The position numbers and the translations under genes were made by a program. A DNA stretch of 64,000 nt, taken from the NCBI GenBank assembly GCA_903862655.1, contig CAIOZA010000027.1:62001-126000 (forward strand), written 5' to 3'. Source of the DNA: an uncultured Ignavibacteria bacterium (lineage in GTDB: Bacteria; Bacteroidota; Ignavibacteria; Kapaibacteriales; UBA2268). Of the stretch, positions 18,773-27,968 are shown one piece after another. The first letter of the stretch is position 1; each line of letters begins with the position of its first letter. Under the pieces are notes generated by a model, which worked only from the letters and a program-made list of their open reading frames with translations, did not search any database and was not told the origin of the DNA.

Positions 18773-21595
18773 ATGAAAAAAATACCAATATTTTTCATAT
18801 TCTTTCTTGTGTTATCTTTAAATATATACCCTCAGTATTGTCAAGTTAGCCTTCAAAACCCATCGATGGGATTTATTAGAATTTTCAATTTCAACGGAAT
18901 CTTAAACGCCAATAATACATATGATCCATCAGGTTATTCTGATTATTCTGCAACTTATAGAACTGATCTATGTTATCCGGGACAAACTTATAGCTTCCAA
19001 GTTGATGGATCTGGTTTTTGGGCTAATAATTCTGGAGTTACTATTTGGATTGATTTTAATCAAAATGGAAATTTTAATGAACCCAATGAAAAGGTTTTCA
19101 GATCAGTAGTTCCATCAAGTATGGTGATTAGTGGTTCTATTACAATTCCTACTAATGCTTTGGAAGGATCCACCAGGATTAGGGTATTATATTCCGATTA
19201 TTGGCCATATTTTTCACAGTATTTGGCTGATAATCCTTGTTGTTATAATTGTTTGAATGGAATGTATGGAGAGTATGAAGACTATCGGATAAGAATTGCA
19301 TCTTTTCAACCTACAATTATTTCTAGTACAAATGATACTATTTTGTGCACTGACTCTTTCTTAAAAGTTTCATACACCATTTCTGGTACATTTAATTCCG
19401 CTAATGTATTTTCAGTTCAGCTTTCTGATTCTTTGGGGAGTTTTACAAATCATACTACAATTGGATCATTAACGTCACAAATTTCTGATTCAATTATTTG
19501 CTACATCCCTAAATTTAACCCACCGGGAACTAGATATAAGGTAAGAATTGTATCATCTGATCCTGTTGTTATAGGTACACCAAACAACTCAAATATAGTA
19601 ATTAATAAATTACCCAATCCATCAATATTAGGTAATTCAAATGTGTGTGATAGAAGTTATTATTCTTATCAAACATTGACAGCTTCTAACAGACTATGGA
19701 CTTGGTCTTCAGAAAAAGGAGTGGTTTATCAGTCACAAACAAGTCCAAATAAAGCAATTATTTACTGGGGTGATTTAGCACCGGAAGATGTGCCTGTTTA
19801 TGATACTTTGAAAGTCATTGAATTGAATACAATCACAGGTTGCAAGGATAGCAACTTGTTCCAGGTAACAATTTACCCCAAACCACATCTCGAAATTTTG
19901 GGTAAAAACTCTGTTTGTGAGCTGGAGGAAGTTGTATATTCTGTCACAAACACAAACTTATCAAGTTATAAGTGGATAGCTAACAGAGGTTCAATAATTG
20001 GTTCCGATAACACTAATACTGTAATTGTTAAATGGGGAAGCACTGCTTCAACAAATGGTAGTGTAAAACTAATAGGAGTTAATCAGAATGGATGTAAAGA
20101 TACAACAGAAATTTTAGTAACAATTAATAATTTGCCTTCACCAAAAATAACTGGGGACTTAATATGTTGTGAAAAAACTCCACAGATTTATGCCAGTAAT
20201 TCTAAGGCTGATGAAACGGATCAATGGCTTGTTATTAATGGGACAATTATAGGTGAATCAACTACTAAAGCTGTTATTATCGAATGGTCTCAAAAGGGGA
20301 CTGGGCAAGTAGCATTAATTCAGAAAAATTCAATAACTGGTTGTTCTGATACTGCCAGATCCGTCATTAACATACTACCACGGCCTTCTGCTAGTATAAA
20401 TGGAGGATTAACGGTTTGCTCATCAGAATGGAGCTATTACACAACTGAATCTCAACCAGGCTATATATACGATTGGAATATTATCGGTGGTAAAGTTTCT
20501 GGTCCAATCGATAATGCTGGAGTATTTATAGAATGGAAATCAACTTCTGGAAGAGGTGTCCTAAGGTTGATAAAAGAAAATTCTCAGGGTTGCCGTGATA
20601 CCAGTTCCATAAATATTGATATCAATGAAAAACCTAAGGCTTCCATCGATGGTCCAACAATGTCAAAAGTTAATTCTGTTGTTTCTTACGAAACTACTCA
20701 GGATGATAAGATTAATTATAAATGGGAGGTTTTGAAGGGGGGCAAAATATTAGGATCAACAACGGAGTCTAAGGTTGATATAAAATGGGAATTCGGCCCA
20801 GAAGGGAAACTTCAATTAATTCAGCAGGATCGAGCTTTCGGATGTTCTGATACAGCTTTACTGACTAATTCGATTACAAATTCAAATGTTATTATTAATG
20901 GTTATAGTGAAGTTTGTGAAAATAGTGAGTGGATATACACAAGTGATCTACCTCTAGGAGCAGAAAATAAATGGTCAGCCTTTGGGGGGAGTATTGTTGG
21001 GTCATCTCTTGGAAAATCAGTGGTTGTACGATGGAGTAATAAAGGCAATGGAATAATAAATCTTATTCAAACAATACAGAAAGATAATTTTAAAGATTCA
21101 TCATCAATGTATGTGAATATAAATCCTGTTCCTGAGAAACCCAAAATCACTCGTCAAAACAATCAATTGAGTTCTAGTGCTTTTTTAAGTAATCAGTGGT
21201 ATCTTGATGGAGTTAAACTACTTGATTCAACTGATCAATTCCTTTATCCTTCAAAGAATGGAAACTATCAGGTTAGTTCATACCAAAAGCCTTGTACTAG
21301 TGAGTTGTCACTTGCGGTCTATGTAAACTTATTAGGTGTTGAAGATCAGGAAAGTTACTCAGAATTGAAAATCATTCCAAACCCAGCAAACAGTGAATTT
21401 AAAATAATATCTCTCAATGATTTGATTACAGCAGTTAAAATCTTTAATATACTTGGTGAATCCATTTTTTCCGAAGAGAACTTGACTTCATCAGTATTTA
21501 ACGTTAAAAGTATTAACCTTCAATCAGGAGTATTTTATATAATGATCAGTACCGAGAAACAATACATTGTAAAAAAGATATTAATATATCATTAA
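18773..21595 (+). CDS. Secreted T9SS protein with GEVED-like domain and PKD-like repeats
   Basis: A 940-residue exported protein of unknown function. A signal peptide (ending near YPQYCQ) precedes a GEVED-type domain around residues 50-175 (VTIWIDFNQNGNFNEPNE...YGEYEDYRI). From about residue 285 to 790 there are six tandem PKD/Ig-like units of 80-90 residues. Most open with I-x-G-x-x-x-VC and contain the W-x-x-x-x-G-x-I-x-G and V-x-I-x-W patterns, with Cys pairs conserved in most units. The C-terminus is a T9SS type A sorting domain (IIPNPANSEFKI...LQSGVFYIMI). Such proteins are surface adhesins or scaffold components; no catalytic domain is visible. The start has an AAAGGAG site. Confidence 0.82.
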   Translation: MKKIPIFFIFFLVLSLNIYPQYCQVSLQNPSMGFIRIFNFNGILNANNTYDPSGYSDYSATYRTDLCYPGQTYSFQVDGSGFWANNSGVTIWIDFNQNGNFNEPNEKVFRSVVPSSMVISGSITIPTNALEGSTRIRVLYSDYWPYFSQYLADNPCCYNCLNGMYGEYEDYRIRIASFQPTIISSTNDTILCTDSFLKVSYTISGTFNSANVFSVQLSDSLGSFTNHTTIGSLTSQISDSIICYIPKFNPPGTRYKVRIVSSDPVVIGTPNNSNIVINKLPNPSILGNSNVCDRSYYSYQTLTASNRLWTWSSEKGVVYQSQTSPNKAIIYWGDLAPEDVPVYDTLKVIELNTITGCKDSNLFQVTIYPKPHLEILGKNSVCELEEVVYSVTNTNLSSYKWIANRGSIIGSDNTNTVIVKWGSTASTNGSVKLIGVNQNGCKDTTEILVTINNLPSPKITGDLICCEKTPQIYASNSKADETDQWLVINGTIIGESTTKAVIIEWSQKGTGQVALIQKNSITGCSDTARSVINILPRPSASINGGLTVCSSEWSYYTTESQPGYIYDWNIIGGKVSGPIDNAGVFIEWKSTSGRGVLRLIKENSQGCRDTSSINIDINEKPKASIDGPTMSKVNSVVSYETTQDDKINYKWEVLKGGKILGSTTESKVDIKWEFGPEGKLQLIQQDRAFGCSDTALLTNSITNSNVIINGYSEVCENSEWIYTSDLPLGAENKWSAFGGSIVGSSLGKSVVVRWSNKGNGIINLIQTIQKDNFKDSSSMYVNINPVPEKPKITRQNNQLSSSAFLSNQWYLDGVKLLDSTDQFLYPSKNGNYQVSSYQKPCTSELSLAVYVNLLGVEDQESYSELKIIPNPANSEFKIISLNDLITAVKIFNILGESIFSEENLTSSVFNVKSINLQSGVFYIMISTEKQYIVKKILIYH

Positions 21596-21632
21596 CTGGT
21601 CTTTATCTTTGTTCTATTTGTCAAATTTACAT

Positions 21633-22751
21633 CTATATTAACTTAAATTCTTTAATGACTTTTTCGCAAAGATATAGCATTTTTTGTGCAGATGTATCCC
21701 ATGAAAAACCTGTAGCCCATTCAAGAGCTCCATTAGAGAATTGATTTAATGATTTTTCAGTACAGATAATTTGTTTGATTTTGGAGGTTAGATCATTTAT
21801 TTTACCAAATTCATATAATAGACCGGATTGACCATCATTAACTGAATCCCTTAACCCGGGCACATTTGCCGATACAACAGCAGTGCCACATGCATTTGCC
21901 TCAATATTAGTTATACCCCAACCTTCTTTAATGGAAGTATTTACTACTACCCATGATTCTGATAATAATTCAATTTTTTGTTTTTCAGATACGAACCCAA
22001 AGAAAGTTGTAGAATTATCAATAGATAAATGCTTTGCGAGATTTTTAAGTTCAGTTTCATAATTCCCTCTACCCATAATATAGAGCTTTGCTTCAGGATA
22101 CTCTAAGGTTAATTCTTTAAAAGAGTATAGCAAATGTTGAACACTCTTATACTTCTTCAATCTGCCAAAATATGTAATAACTGGACTTTCATTTTTATTT
22201 GAAACCTTCATTGGATATTCTGTTTGATGAATTGCATTTTCGATTATTGTGAAATTATTTCTACTAAAGCCTCTTTCTATGAATTCATCAAGTGTGCTTT
22301 GTGATACAACTGCAAACTGAATTTTTTTATATATTAAATTTACAAGAAATTCTGCTAAATAAACATAAATGCCGCTGACTACATCAACTTCCCTAAAAAT
22401 ACTAGTTCCAAAAAAATGATGACTAATTGCCAATAATGGTTTTTTCACAAAAAGTGGAGTATAAAATGGAATTTTATTTATATCATCAATAATTATATCA
22501 AAATTATTTTGTTCTATAAGTTTAATATAATTTTTCTTTACAATAAAATTGAACAGGGATCTGTTACCTCTTCGGATCACTCTAATTCCATCAATTAACT
22601 CTTCAAATGGTTCACCATCTATGCAACAACAAAGAAGTGTTACTTCATGACCCATTATAACTATTCTTTTAAAGATTTCATGTAAATGTACTTCAGCTCC
22701 ACCACCAAATGGATTTTTTATATCCTGCCAATTTATTACTAAGATCTTCAT
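21633..22751 (-). CDS. GT4-family glycosyltransferase
   Basis: A 372-residue GT-B glycosyltransferase. The N-terminal MKILVINWQDIKNPFGGGAEVH is the acceptor-domain start of a group 1/GT4 enzyme, and the C-terminal half has the donor-binding pattern ITYFGRLKKYKSVQHLL and later EGWGITNIEANACGTAVV with the conserved acidic residues. No membrane segment is present; it probably works at the cytoplasmic face on a lipid-linked or surface glycan. It stands alone, with no sugar-polymer cluster around it, so donor and acceptor are unknown. Confidence 0.85.
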   Translation of the reverse strand: MKILVINWQDIKNPFGGGAEVHLHEIFKRIVIMGHEVTLLCCCIDGEPFEELIDGIRVIRRGNRSLFNFIVKKNYIKLIEQNNFDIIIDDINKIPFYTPLFVKKPLLAISHHFFGTSIFREVDVVSGIYVYLAEFLVNLIYKKIQFAVVSQSTLDEFIERGFSRNNFTIIENAIHQTEYPMKVSNKNESPVITYFGRLKKYKSVQHLLYSFKELTLEYPEAKLYIMGRGNYETELKNLAKHLSIDNSTTFFGFVSEKQKIELLSESWVVVNTSIKEGWGITNIEANACGTAVVSANVPGLRDSVNDGQSGLLYEFGKINDLTSKIKQIICTEKSLNQFSNGALEWATGFSWDTSAQKMLYLCEKVIKEFKLI

Positions 22752-22923
22752 TTTACCAAAATAATATTATCAAAATTTCACAGAAAATATTAACTCATTA
22801 CAAAATTAAACATTTCTTTTGAGTTCTTTTAATGATAACTCCTAAATCTGGCATATTCATTGAATAAGTGTTAGTATAAACTAAAATAAACAATATGTTA
22901 AATATTATAAAAAAGAAGAACTT

Positions 22924-24006
22924 ATGAAAAATTCTAGAATAATTTTTACAAGAAGTAATTGTATAATAGGATACAGTTGGTTAATAGTAACAGTTTTTGT
23001 GCTTTCATTACTGATTACTTCATGTGGATCACCTAATTCTGTTAGATCTCAATATAGAAAAATCAAAGAAAAAACCGACGAAACAAAAAAACATTACTAC
23101 CTCGATGAAGAAAAAGAAACAGTAATTCCAGCAACTTTTGAAAAGTTAAACTATACAAGTGAAAATGATCTTGCTAGCAATGATATTAAAAGCGGTAGTT
23201 CTCCAAAAATCAAAATTCCTTCCTTACGAGAACAAATGAAGATATATACTGAGGAGCAATCAGTAATTAAAAATAAAATTACTAATATCGAAACAGATAT
23301 TTCTGATATTAAAACTACACTTACAGAGATAAAGGAAAATATTAATCCCAATAAAAATCTTCAAACAGCAATAGCTGGAGATTATAATCAAGACAATATT
23401 CCCCAAGAAGCTATTAAAAAGGCAGATACAAAGAAGTCATTAACAATTTTGTCTGACGAAGCAACTGACTCAAAAGTAATGAAGAAAAAAGAAAATCCAA
23501 CTCCTAATATCGAAAAGAAAAAAAAATTAATACCCCAAAGTATTAAAATTGAGAATAGTGATTCAAAAGAAAAAGTTAAGCTTCCGAAAAATAATGTTAT
23601 CAAAGCTAATGAACAAGCTGAACCAAATTTAAAAAAAATCGATCAAAAAGGTGATATTGAACTTGCCTTATCTCTAATGAAACAGAAGAAATATGAATCG
23701 GCTATAGTTGAATTCAATCGAATAGCTTTAGGGTCAAAAAGCAATCAGGTTATTACATCATGTAATTATTGGATAGGGGAGTCGTACTTCTCTCAAAACC
23801 AGTATGATAAAGCTGCTCAATCCTTTCAAAGAGTTTTAAGATCGACTGCAAATTTCAAAAAGGATAATGCGCAGATGCTATTAGCTGAGTGTTATACAAA
23901 GATTGGCAAAACTGATAATGCAAAACTAGCTTGCCAATCACTCATTGATAATTATCCTAAAAGTATATATGTTCCCAAAGCTAAGAAGATGTTACAAACT
24001 CTTTGA
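22924..24006 (+). CDS. CpoB/YbgF-like TPR lipoprotein with coiled coil
   Basis: A 360-residue envelope protein. A long hydrophobic N-terminus ends in a lipobox (LLITSCGS, Cys near 35). Residues about 100-140 predict a coiled coil (spaced ISDIKTTLTEIKENI-like heptads), followed by a Lys-rich low-complexity linker. The C-terminal 120 residues carry three TPR-like units (KKYESAIVEFNRI, NQYDKAAQSFQRV, GKTDNAKLACQSL). Coiled coil plus C-terminal TPRs resembles the CpoB/YbgF protein of the Tol-Pal system, but the order and linker differ and no tol genes are adjacent. Its stop codon lies 2 bp from that of the convergent barrel gene. Confidence 0.65.
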   Translation: MKNSRIIFTRSNCIIGYSWLIVTVFVLSLLITSCGSPNSVRSQYRKIKEKTDETKKHYYLDEEKETVIPATFEKLNYTSENDLASNDIKSGSSPKIKIPSLREQMKIYTEEQSVIKNKITNIETDISDIKTTLTEIKENINPNKNLQTAIAGDYNQDNIPQEAIKKADTKKSLTILSDEATDSKVMKKKENPTPNIEKKKKLIPQSIKIENSDSKEKVKLPKNNVIKANEQAEPNLKKIDQKGDIELALSLMKQKKYESAIVEFNRIALGSKSNQVITSCNYWIGESYFSQNQYDKAAQSFQRVLRSTANFKKDNAQMLLAECYTKIGKTDNAKLACQSLIDNYPKSIYVPKAKKMLQTL

Positions 24007-24008
24007 TG

Positions 24009-24770
24009 TTATTTAGGTTCTAAAGGTGATGAAATATCTTTAAATGGATTATACTTTAATTGAATTCCTAAAGCAAAATAGGACATTTTCCAGGTTCTAT
24101 CAAGGAATAAAGAGTTTAATCCGTATGAATAGGATAATTTGGGAGCTAAAGAATACATATTATAATTATCTAATTGTAAATTATATTCTGCATATATATT
24201 TAAAAAAGCCATTAATATGGATATCTTTTCAATTTTACCTGATATCTCATATCTAATTCTCTTACCATTTTCAAAAGTACCCTCATTTTCAGGTTTTACT
24301 AATACTTCTGACTGGTTATAGCTCGCTGATATTGGTATATTGAAATTTAAACCTGCCGCAACTATTAATCCAATAGGTGTACTATATTTATAACTCGGTT
24401 CTAACGAGATATAATTAAATGTAGTAGTTAATGTATGATTAATTTCTGCTAATGCTGGTTGATTATTTAGCTCTATCCATTTAAATTCAGGTGATGACAA
24501 ATCTGCATATAGCTTTATATAAGATATGTTCAGATTAATATAACTAAATGCGTCGATTTTTCTGTCGGCATTCAAACCTAATGATAAACCACTTCCATTG
24601 CCACTTGAGTAATGCGGGCAACAACTCTCTACACCTGGTAATTGATTAAAATCGACTTGATGAGATACTAGAATAAGATTTGTTGATACTCCAAATGAAA
24701 AATCACTTTTCTCATAAGGTAATTGACAAAATAATCCAACATTGTTAATAGTCACGACAATGAAAATCAA
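24009..24770 (-). CDS. Small outer-membrane beta-barrel protein with SCCP motif
   Basis: Predicted exported barrel of about 253 residues with alternating amphipathic strands and an aromatic-rich C-terminal half. The segment LPGVESCCPHYSSGNGSGLSLG aligns with VPSCCPRFETGTGIGFNGG in the N-terminal barrel of the OmpA-family protein at 55.7 kb, so the two barrels are related. The first conventional start is TTG at 24770, which cuts a signal peptide in half. The frame stays open upstream to the preceding gene's stop, and an ATT codon at 24797 placed 6 bases after AGAGGA would yield a complete signal peptide (TIKLLLQILIFIVV...). It directly follows the PPDK-like gene, probably in one transcript. 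Function unknown. Confidence 0.6.
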   Translation of the reverse strand: MIFIVVTINNVGLFCQLPYEKSDFSFGVSTNLILVSHQVDFNQLPGVESCCPHYSSGNGSGLSLGLNADRKIDAFSYINLNISYIKLYADLSSPEFKWIELNNQPALAEINHTLTTTFNYISLEPSYKYSTPIGLIVAAGLNFNIPISASYNQSEVLVKPENEGTFENGKRIRYEISGKIEKISILMAFLNIYAEYNLQLDNYNMYSLAPKLSYSYGLNSLFLDRTWKMSYFALGIQLKYNPFKDISSPLEPK

Positions 24771-24800
24771 TATTTGTAATAATAATTTTATAGTAATGTT

Positions 24801-27800
24801 TTATCCTCTGTTCAATTTTAACTTATAACATTTGGTATTATTATTTGATATTAATGAGTGGAAATATTCATTCTTAACTTGATCGTTATCACTGATATAA
24901 GTAATATCTAAGAGCTTTTCAACAATATAACCTGTATTAGCAAATATCTGCTGCTTCAATGAATGTTCCCAGCCTTCAAACCAAATCATCAATTTCTCTT
25001 TATTGAATTCATTACCATCATAATGAACCAGCAAATCAATATCTGATTTCGAACCTGCACTTTTGTTATAAACAGTACCAAATAAATACATATTAATCAC
25101 GCCAAACTTCTGTGAATTAAGATTAGAAGCAATGTGCTCAGCATATTCCCATCGTATTTCCCAAGGCTCAGTAGATCTGGCTTCAACTTCTGAGTTTGTA
25201 GAATTTAAAGCTATCTTGTGGGTTGTATTTGTCAAATAACACAAGGCACTACTTTCATCTGCATTCATTAGCATTCTAGCTTTTTTGCCGTCTGCAATTT
25301 CAGGAACATTTATCAATTTTATTACTTTTGACAAATAAGCAAATTCAGGGAAAAATTGTTCTAATTTATTTGCCGAATTTATAAAGAAATCATCATTGAA
25401 TAATATACCGGATTCATCAGGATAAAGTGGTAGGTATTTAATATTTGCTTCTACTAAATCTTGAAAGAAATGAGTGCCAAATGAAAGATCGGGTACATAA
25501 TTGCCTTTTGCTCTGGCTATCTCAATAAGCATAGATGTATTGAAAATATCAGTATATGTTACCGAAACACCTAGACGTATGTCTCCACGGCTGCCCCATC
25601 TGCCAGGTCCCATTAGTATGAAACTTTTCTTTGGTAGTATTTGATTTAATCTTCCAATTACTCTGCCTATTGATTTAAGATCTTCTAACGATTGAACATT
25701 TGAATATTCTAACGGATCAACATAGACAATATACTGGATATCTGGTACTTTTCCATTTGATACAAATTTGTTTGCAGTAAACAAAATGTTTTCTTTACTA
25801 ATATTCTTTGGGATTACATCTGGACTTGATATACTGTTTGAACTCTGAGGTCTGCACTGTAAGATAAACAAATTGTCTCCGTCAGATGCAAATTCAAGAT
25901 CAATAGGTGCTTTCATGCTATCACGAATAATGTTAAGCATCTTTGAAATTTGCTTTAACATTTTCCCATCATTTATTAAATTATCAAATGTAACAATAAC
26001 ATCATCCCTTTTTGTGTCAATACCAAGACCAATAGGAGCTTTTAGATGATGTTGCTCTCTAATTGAGAAAATCTTATTAATTGCTGGAAACTTATCTCCA
26101 ATTTCCTTAAGAAGATCATCAATTTTCAAAGATTCAAATGAATTTGTTCTGATATTAATTAAGTCAATATACTTTGGAGCATATCCGACAATTTGTTCAA
26201 AAGATAGATTTAGTCTAAGTGCTGGTTTACCTGGTGATATTAAAATTGGATAATCATCACCAATGCGATCAACTGCTCTTGTACCAAGCCCTGGGACTAA
26301 TCGGATGAGCCCATCCTCTCGTTCAATTCTCGGGGACCATCTGAATTCATTAAAACTAAAAGCAACACCTGCATAAGCCGGGAAAAAGTAGTTACCTGCA
26401 TGAGTACCCACTACTTCCTGTATCATTATTCCCATTTCCTCGTTAAAGTCTAGCAGTCCTCTTTCAATCCTGTAACCTATGGGATCAGGTCCAAAAACTG
26501 AAGCATAGACTTCTGCAATAGCATCACATAACGACTCGAGCCGCTCCTGCTTTGTTCCTTGATTTGCGAGGAACAAGCTTTTATATTTACCAGCAAAAAT
26601 AGCACCCAACCTATCTTCGAGTAAACTGGAACTTCTGACAATAATTGGACTATCTCCAAAATCATCCAGAGCTCTTGATAATCCGTTTATTAATTCAGCC
26701 GGAAATGATGCATTTTTAAAGGCTTGAATAACATAACTGTACTCATGCCTTATATCATTAATATCCTTGTATTTCTGTTCAATAACATCTTCAAGATTAT
26801 TATAATACATAAAATGCATAATAGCATCAGAAGTTATGTACCATGTTTTCGGCATCTTAATATTATTAAATAATTCTTTATTTTCTTCGGAACTTTCAAT
26901 GATTTTCTTAGCTAGAAATAGTCCCGCGGTTTTACCACCTAATTTACCATGACCATCAGGTGGAAAAATCAAATTTTTTAAAAGGTCATCAAAATCTTGT
27001 AATGTGCAAAGATCTTTTGCAATATTAATATATTCCAGCTGATCTGATAGAAAACGTCTTATCAGTGATACTCTTATTCCCTTATTCAATGGTGAATCAT
27101 CACTGTTCGACAGTGGATTTACTATTAAGTACCTTCTTATAGCGTCATAAATTTCGTTTATTGGAGTATGTGGATTCGCTAGAGTCCTAACAAGGAAACT
27201 GGACTTTTCTTCATTTATCCACTTTTGAATATTATTTAGAATATCCTGCTCAGATAAATATTTTTTTGCTATTTCAAATGTCTCATTACTCAAATTGAAT
27301 GATTGTTCAAGTATTTGTTTCTTTGATGGTTTATTAATTTCAGTCTTGATTTCATCGGAATCCAAATTTCCAATCTTTGCAAAGATTTCCGCAGCTTCCT
27401 GAATACCTCTGCAGAATAGAAGTACTATCATTTTTCGGGAGATAATTGAGAACAAGTTTTGATCGGTATGTTTAATAAGATTCAGAATTACATTCCATTC
27501 AGGTTTCTTATTATTATCTTCATTTTCCCTTTGGCTGTTGAGCTCACTATAAATGTCATTTAGTTTATTATATAAAAGATAATGACTAATACGATCAGCT
27601 ATAGTATTGATCAGCTTTCTTTCGTCAACAGTGAATGAACCTTCGTCAGATTTTGGCAATTCTATTAAATAATAAACATCTATTCTGCCGGCAACAAGGT
27701 CATGAATCTTTAAGTCTGCAGAAATTACCCATGGTGTTTCCTTAAAACCTTCATGGGAATATACCTTATCTTCGATAACTATTCTTGATTCGCAGTACGA

Positions 27801-27968
27801 TATATACTGAAATCCGGTTGGAATAACTTTGACTAATTTTTCAAAAATTGCATCAGGGTTTTCTTTATTTGTATTCAATACTTCATCAACTTTATAAAGA
27901 CAGTGCAATTCTTTAGCACGTTCTTCTAATGAGCGGATGAAATAATTCATGTCATTTTCTTTTTTCAT
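24801..27968 (-). CDS. PPDK-type ATP-binding domain / nucleotidyltransferase fusion protein
   Basis: A 1055-residue cytoplasmic protein. Residues about 10-150 look like a GAF-type sensory domain. Residues about 335-720 form a pyruvate phosphate dikinase/PEP-synthase N-terminal ATP-binding domain (GKLGGKTAGLF, IIVRSSSLLEDRLGAIFAG, GIMIQEVVG, LFILQCRPQ). Next comes a conserved block PGRWGSRGDIRLGVSV near 800. Residues about 955-1010 have the nucleotidyltransferase pattern FGTVYNKSAGSKSDIDLLVH (GS-x-DIDLLV). The phosphohistidine swivelling domain (TSHAA-type) and the PEP/pyruvate barrel are absent, so it is not a PEP synthase. Related PEP/pyruvate-binding domain proteins occur in other bacteria and archaea, but their reaction is not established. 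Confidence 0.75.
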   Translation of the reverse strand: MKKENDMNYFIRSLEERAKELHCLYKVDEVLNTNKENPDAIFEKLVKVIPTGFQYISYCESRIVIEDKVYSHEGFKETPWVISADLKIHDLVAGRIDVYYLIELPKSDEGSFTVDERKLINTIADRISHYLLYNKLNDIYSELNSQRENEDNNKKPEWNVILNLIKHTDQNLFSIISRKMIVLLFCRGIQEAAEIFAKIGNLDSDEIKTEINKPSKKQILEQSFNLSNETFEIAKKYLSEQDILNNIQKWINEEKSSFLVRTLANPHTPINEIYDAIRRYLIVNPLSNSDDSPLNKGIRVSLIRRFLSDQLEYINIAKDLCTLQDFDDLLKNLIFPPDGHGKLGGKTAGLFLAKKIIESSEENKELFNNIKMPKTWYITSDAIMHFMYYNNLEDVIEQKYKDINDIRHEYSYVIQAFKNASFPAELINGLSRALDDFGDSPIIVRSSSLLEDRLGAIFAGKYKSLFLANQGTKQERLESLCDAIAEVYASVFGPDPIGYRIERGLLDFNEEMGIMIQEVVGTHAGNYFFPAYAGVAFSFNEFRWSPRIEREDGLIRLVPGLGTRAVDRIGDDYPILISPGKPALRLNLSFEQIVGYAPKYIDLINIRTNSFESLKIDDLLKEIGDKFPAINKIFSIREQHHLKAPIGLGIDTKRDDVIVTFDNLINDGKMLKQISKMLNIIRDSMKAPIDLEFASDGDNLFILQCRPQSSNSISSPDVIPKNISKENILFTANKFVSNGKVPDIQYIVYVDPLEYSNVQSLEDLKSIGRVIGRLNQILPKKSFILMGPGRWGSRGDIRLGVSVTYTDIFNTSMLIEIARAKGNYVPDLSFGTHFFQDLVEANIKYLPLYPDESGILFNDDFFINSANKLEQFFPEFAYLSKVIKLINVPEIADGKKARMLMNADESSALCYLTNTTHKIALNSTNSEVEARSTEPWEIRWEYAEHIASNLNSQKFGVINMYLFGTVYNKSAGSKSDIDLLVHYDGNEFNKEKLMIWFEGWEHSLKQQIFANTGYIVEKLLDITYISDNDQVKNEYFHSLISNNNTKCYKLKLNRG

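Noticed and set aside
24801-27968. Annotation as phosphoenolpyruvate synthase
   Set aside because: The phosphohistidine and PEP/pyruvate barrel domains are missing, so only the ATP-binding domain is shared.
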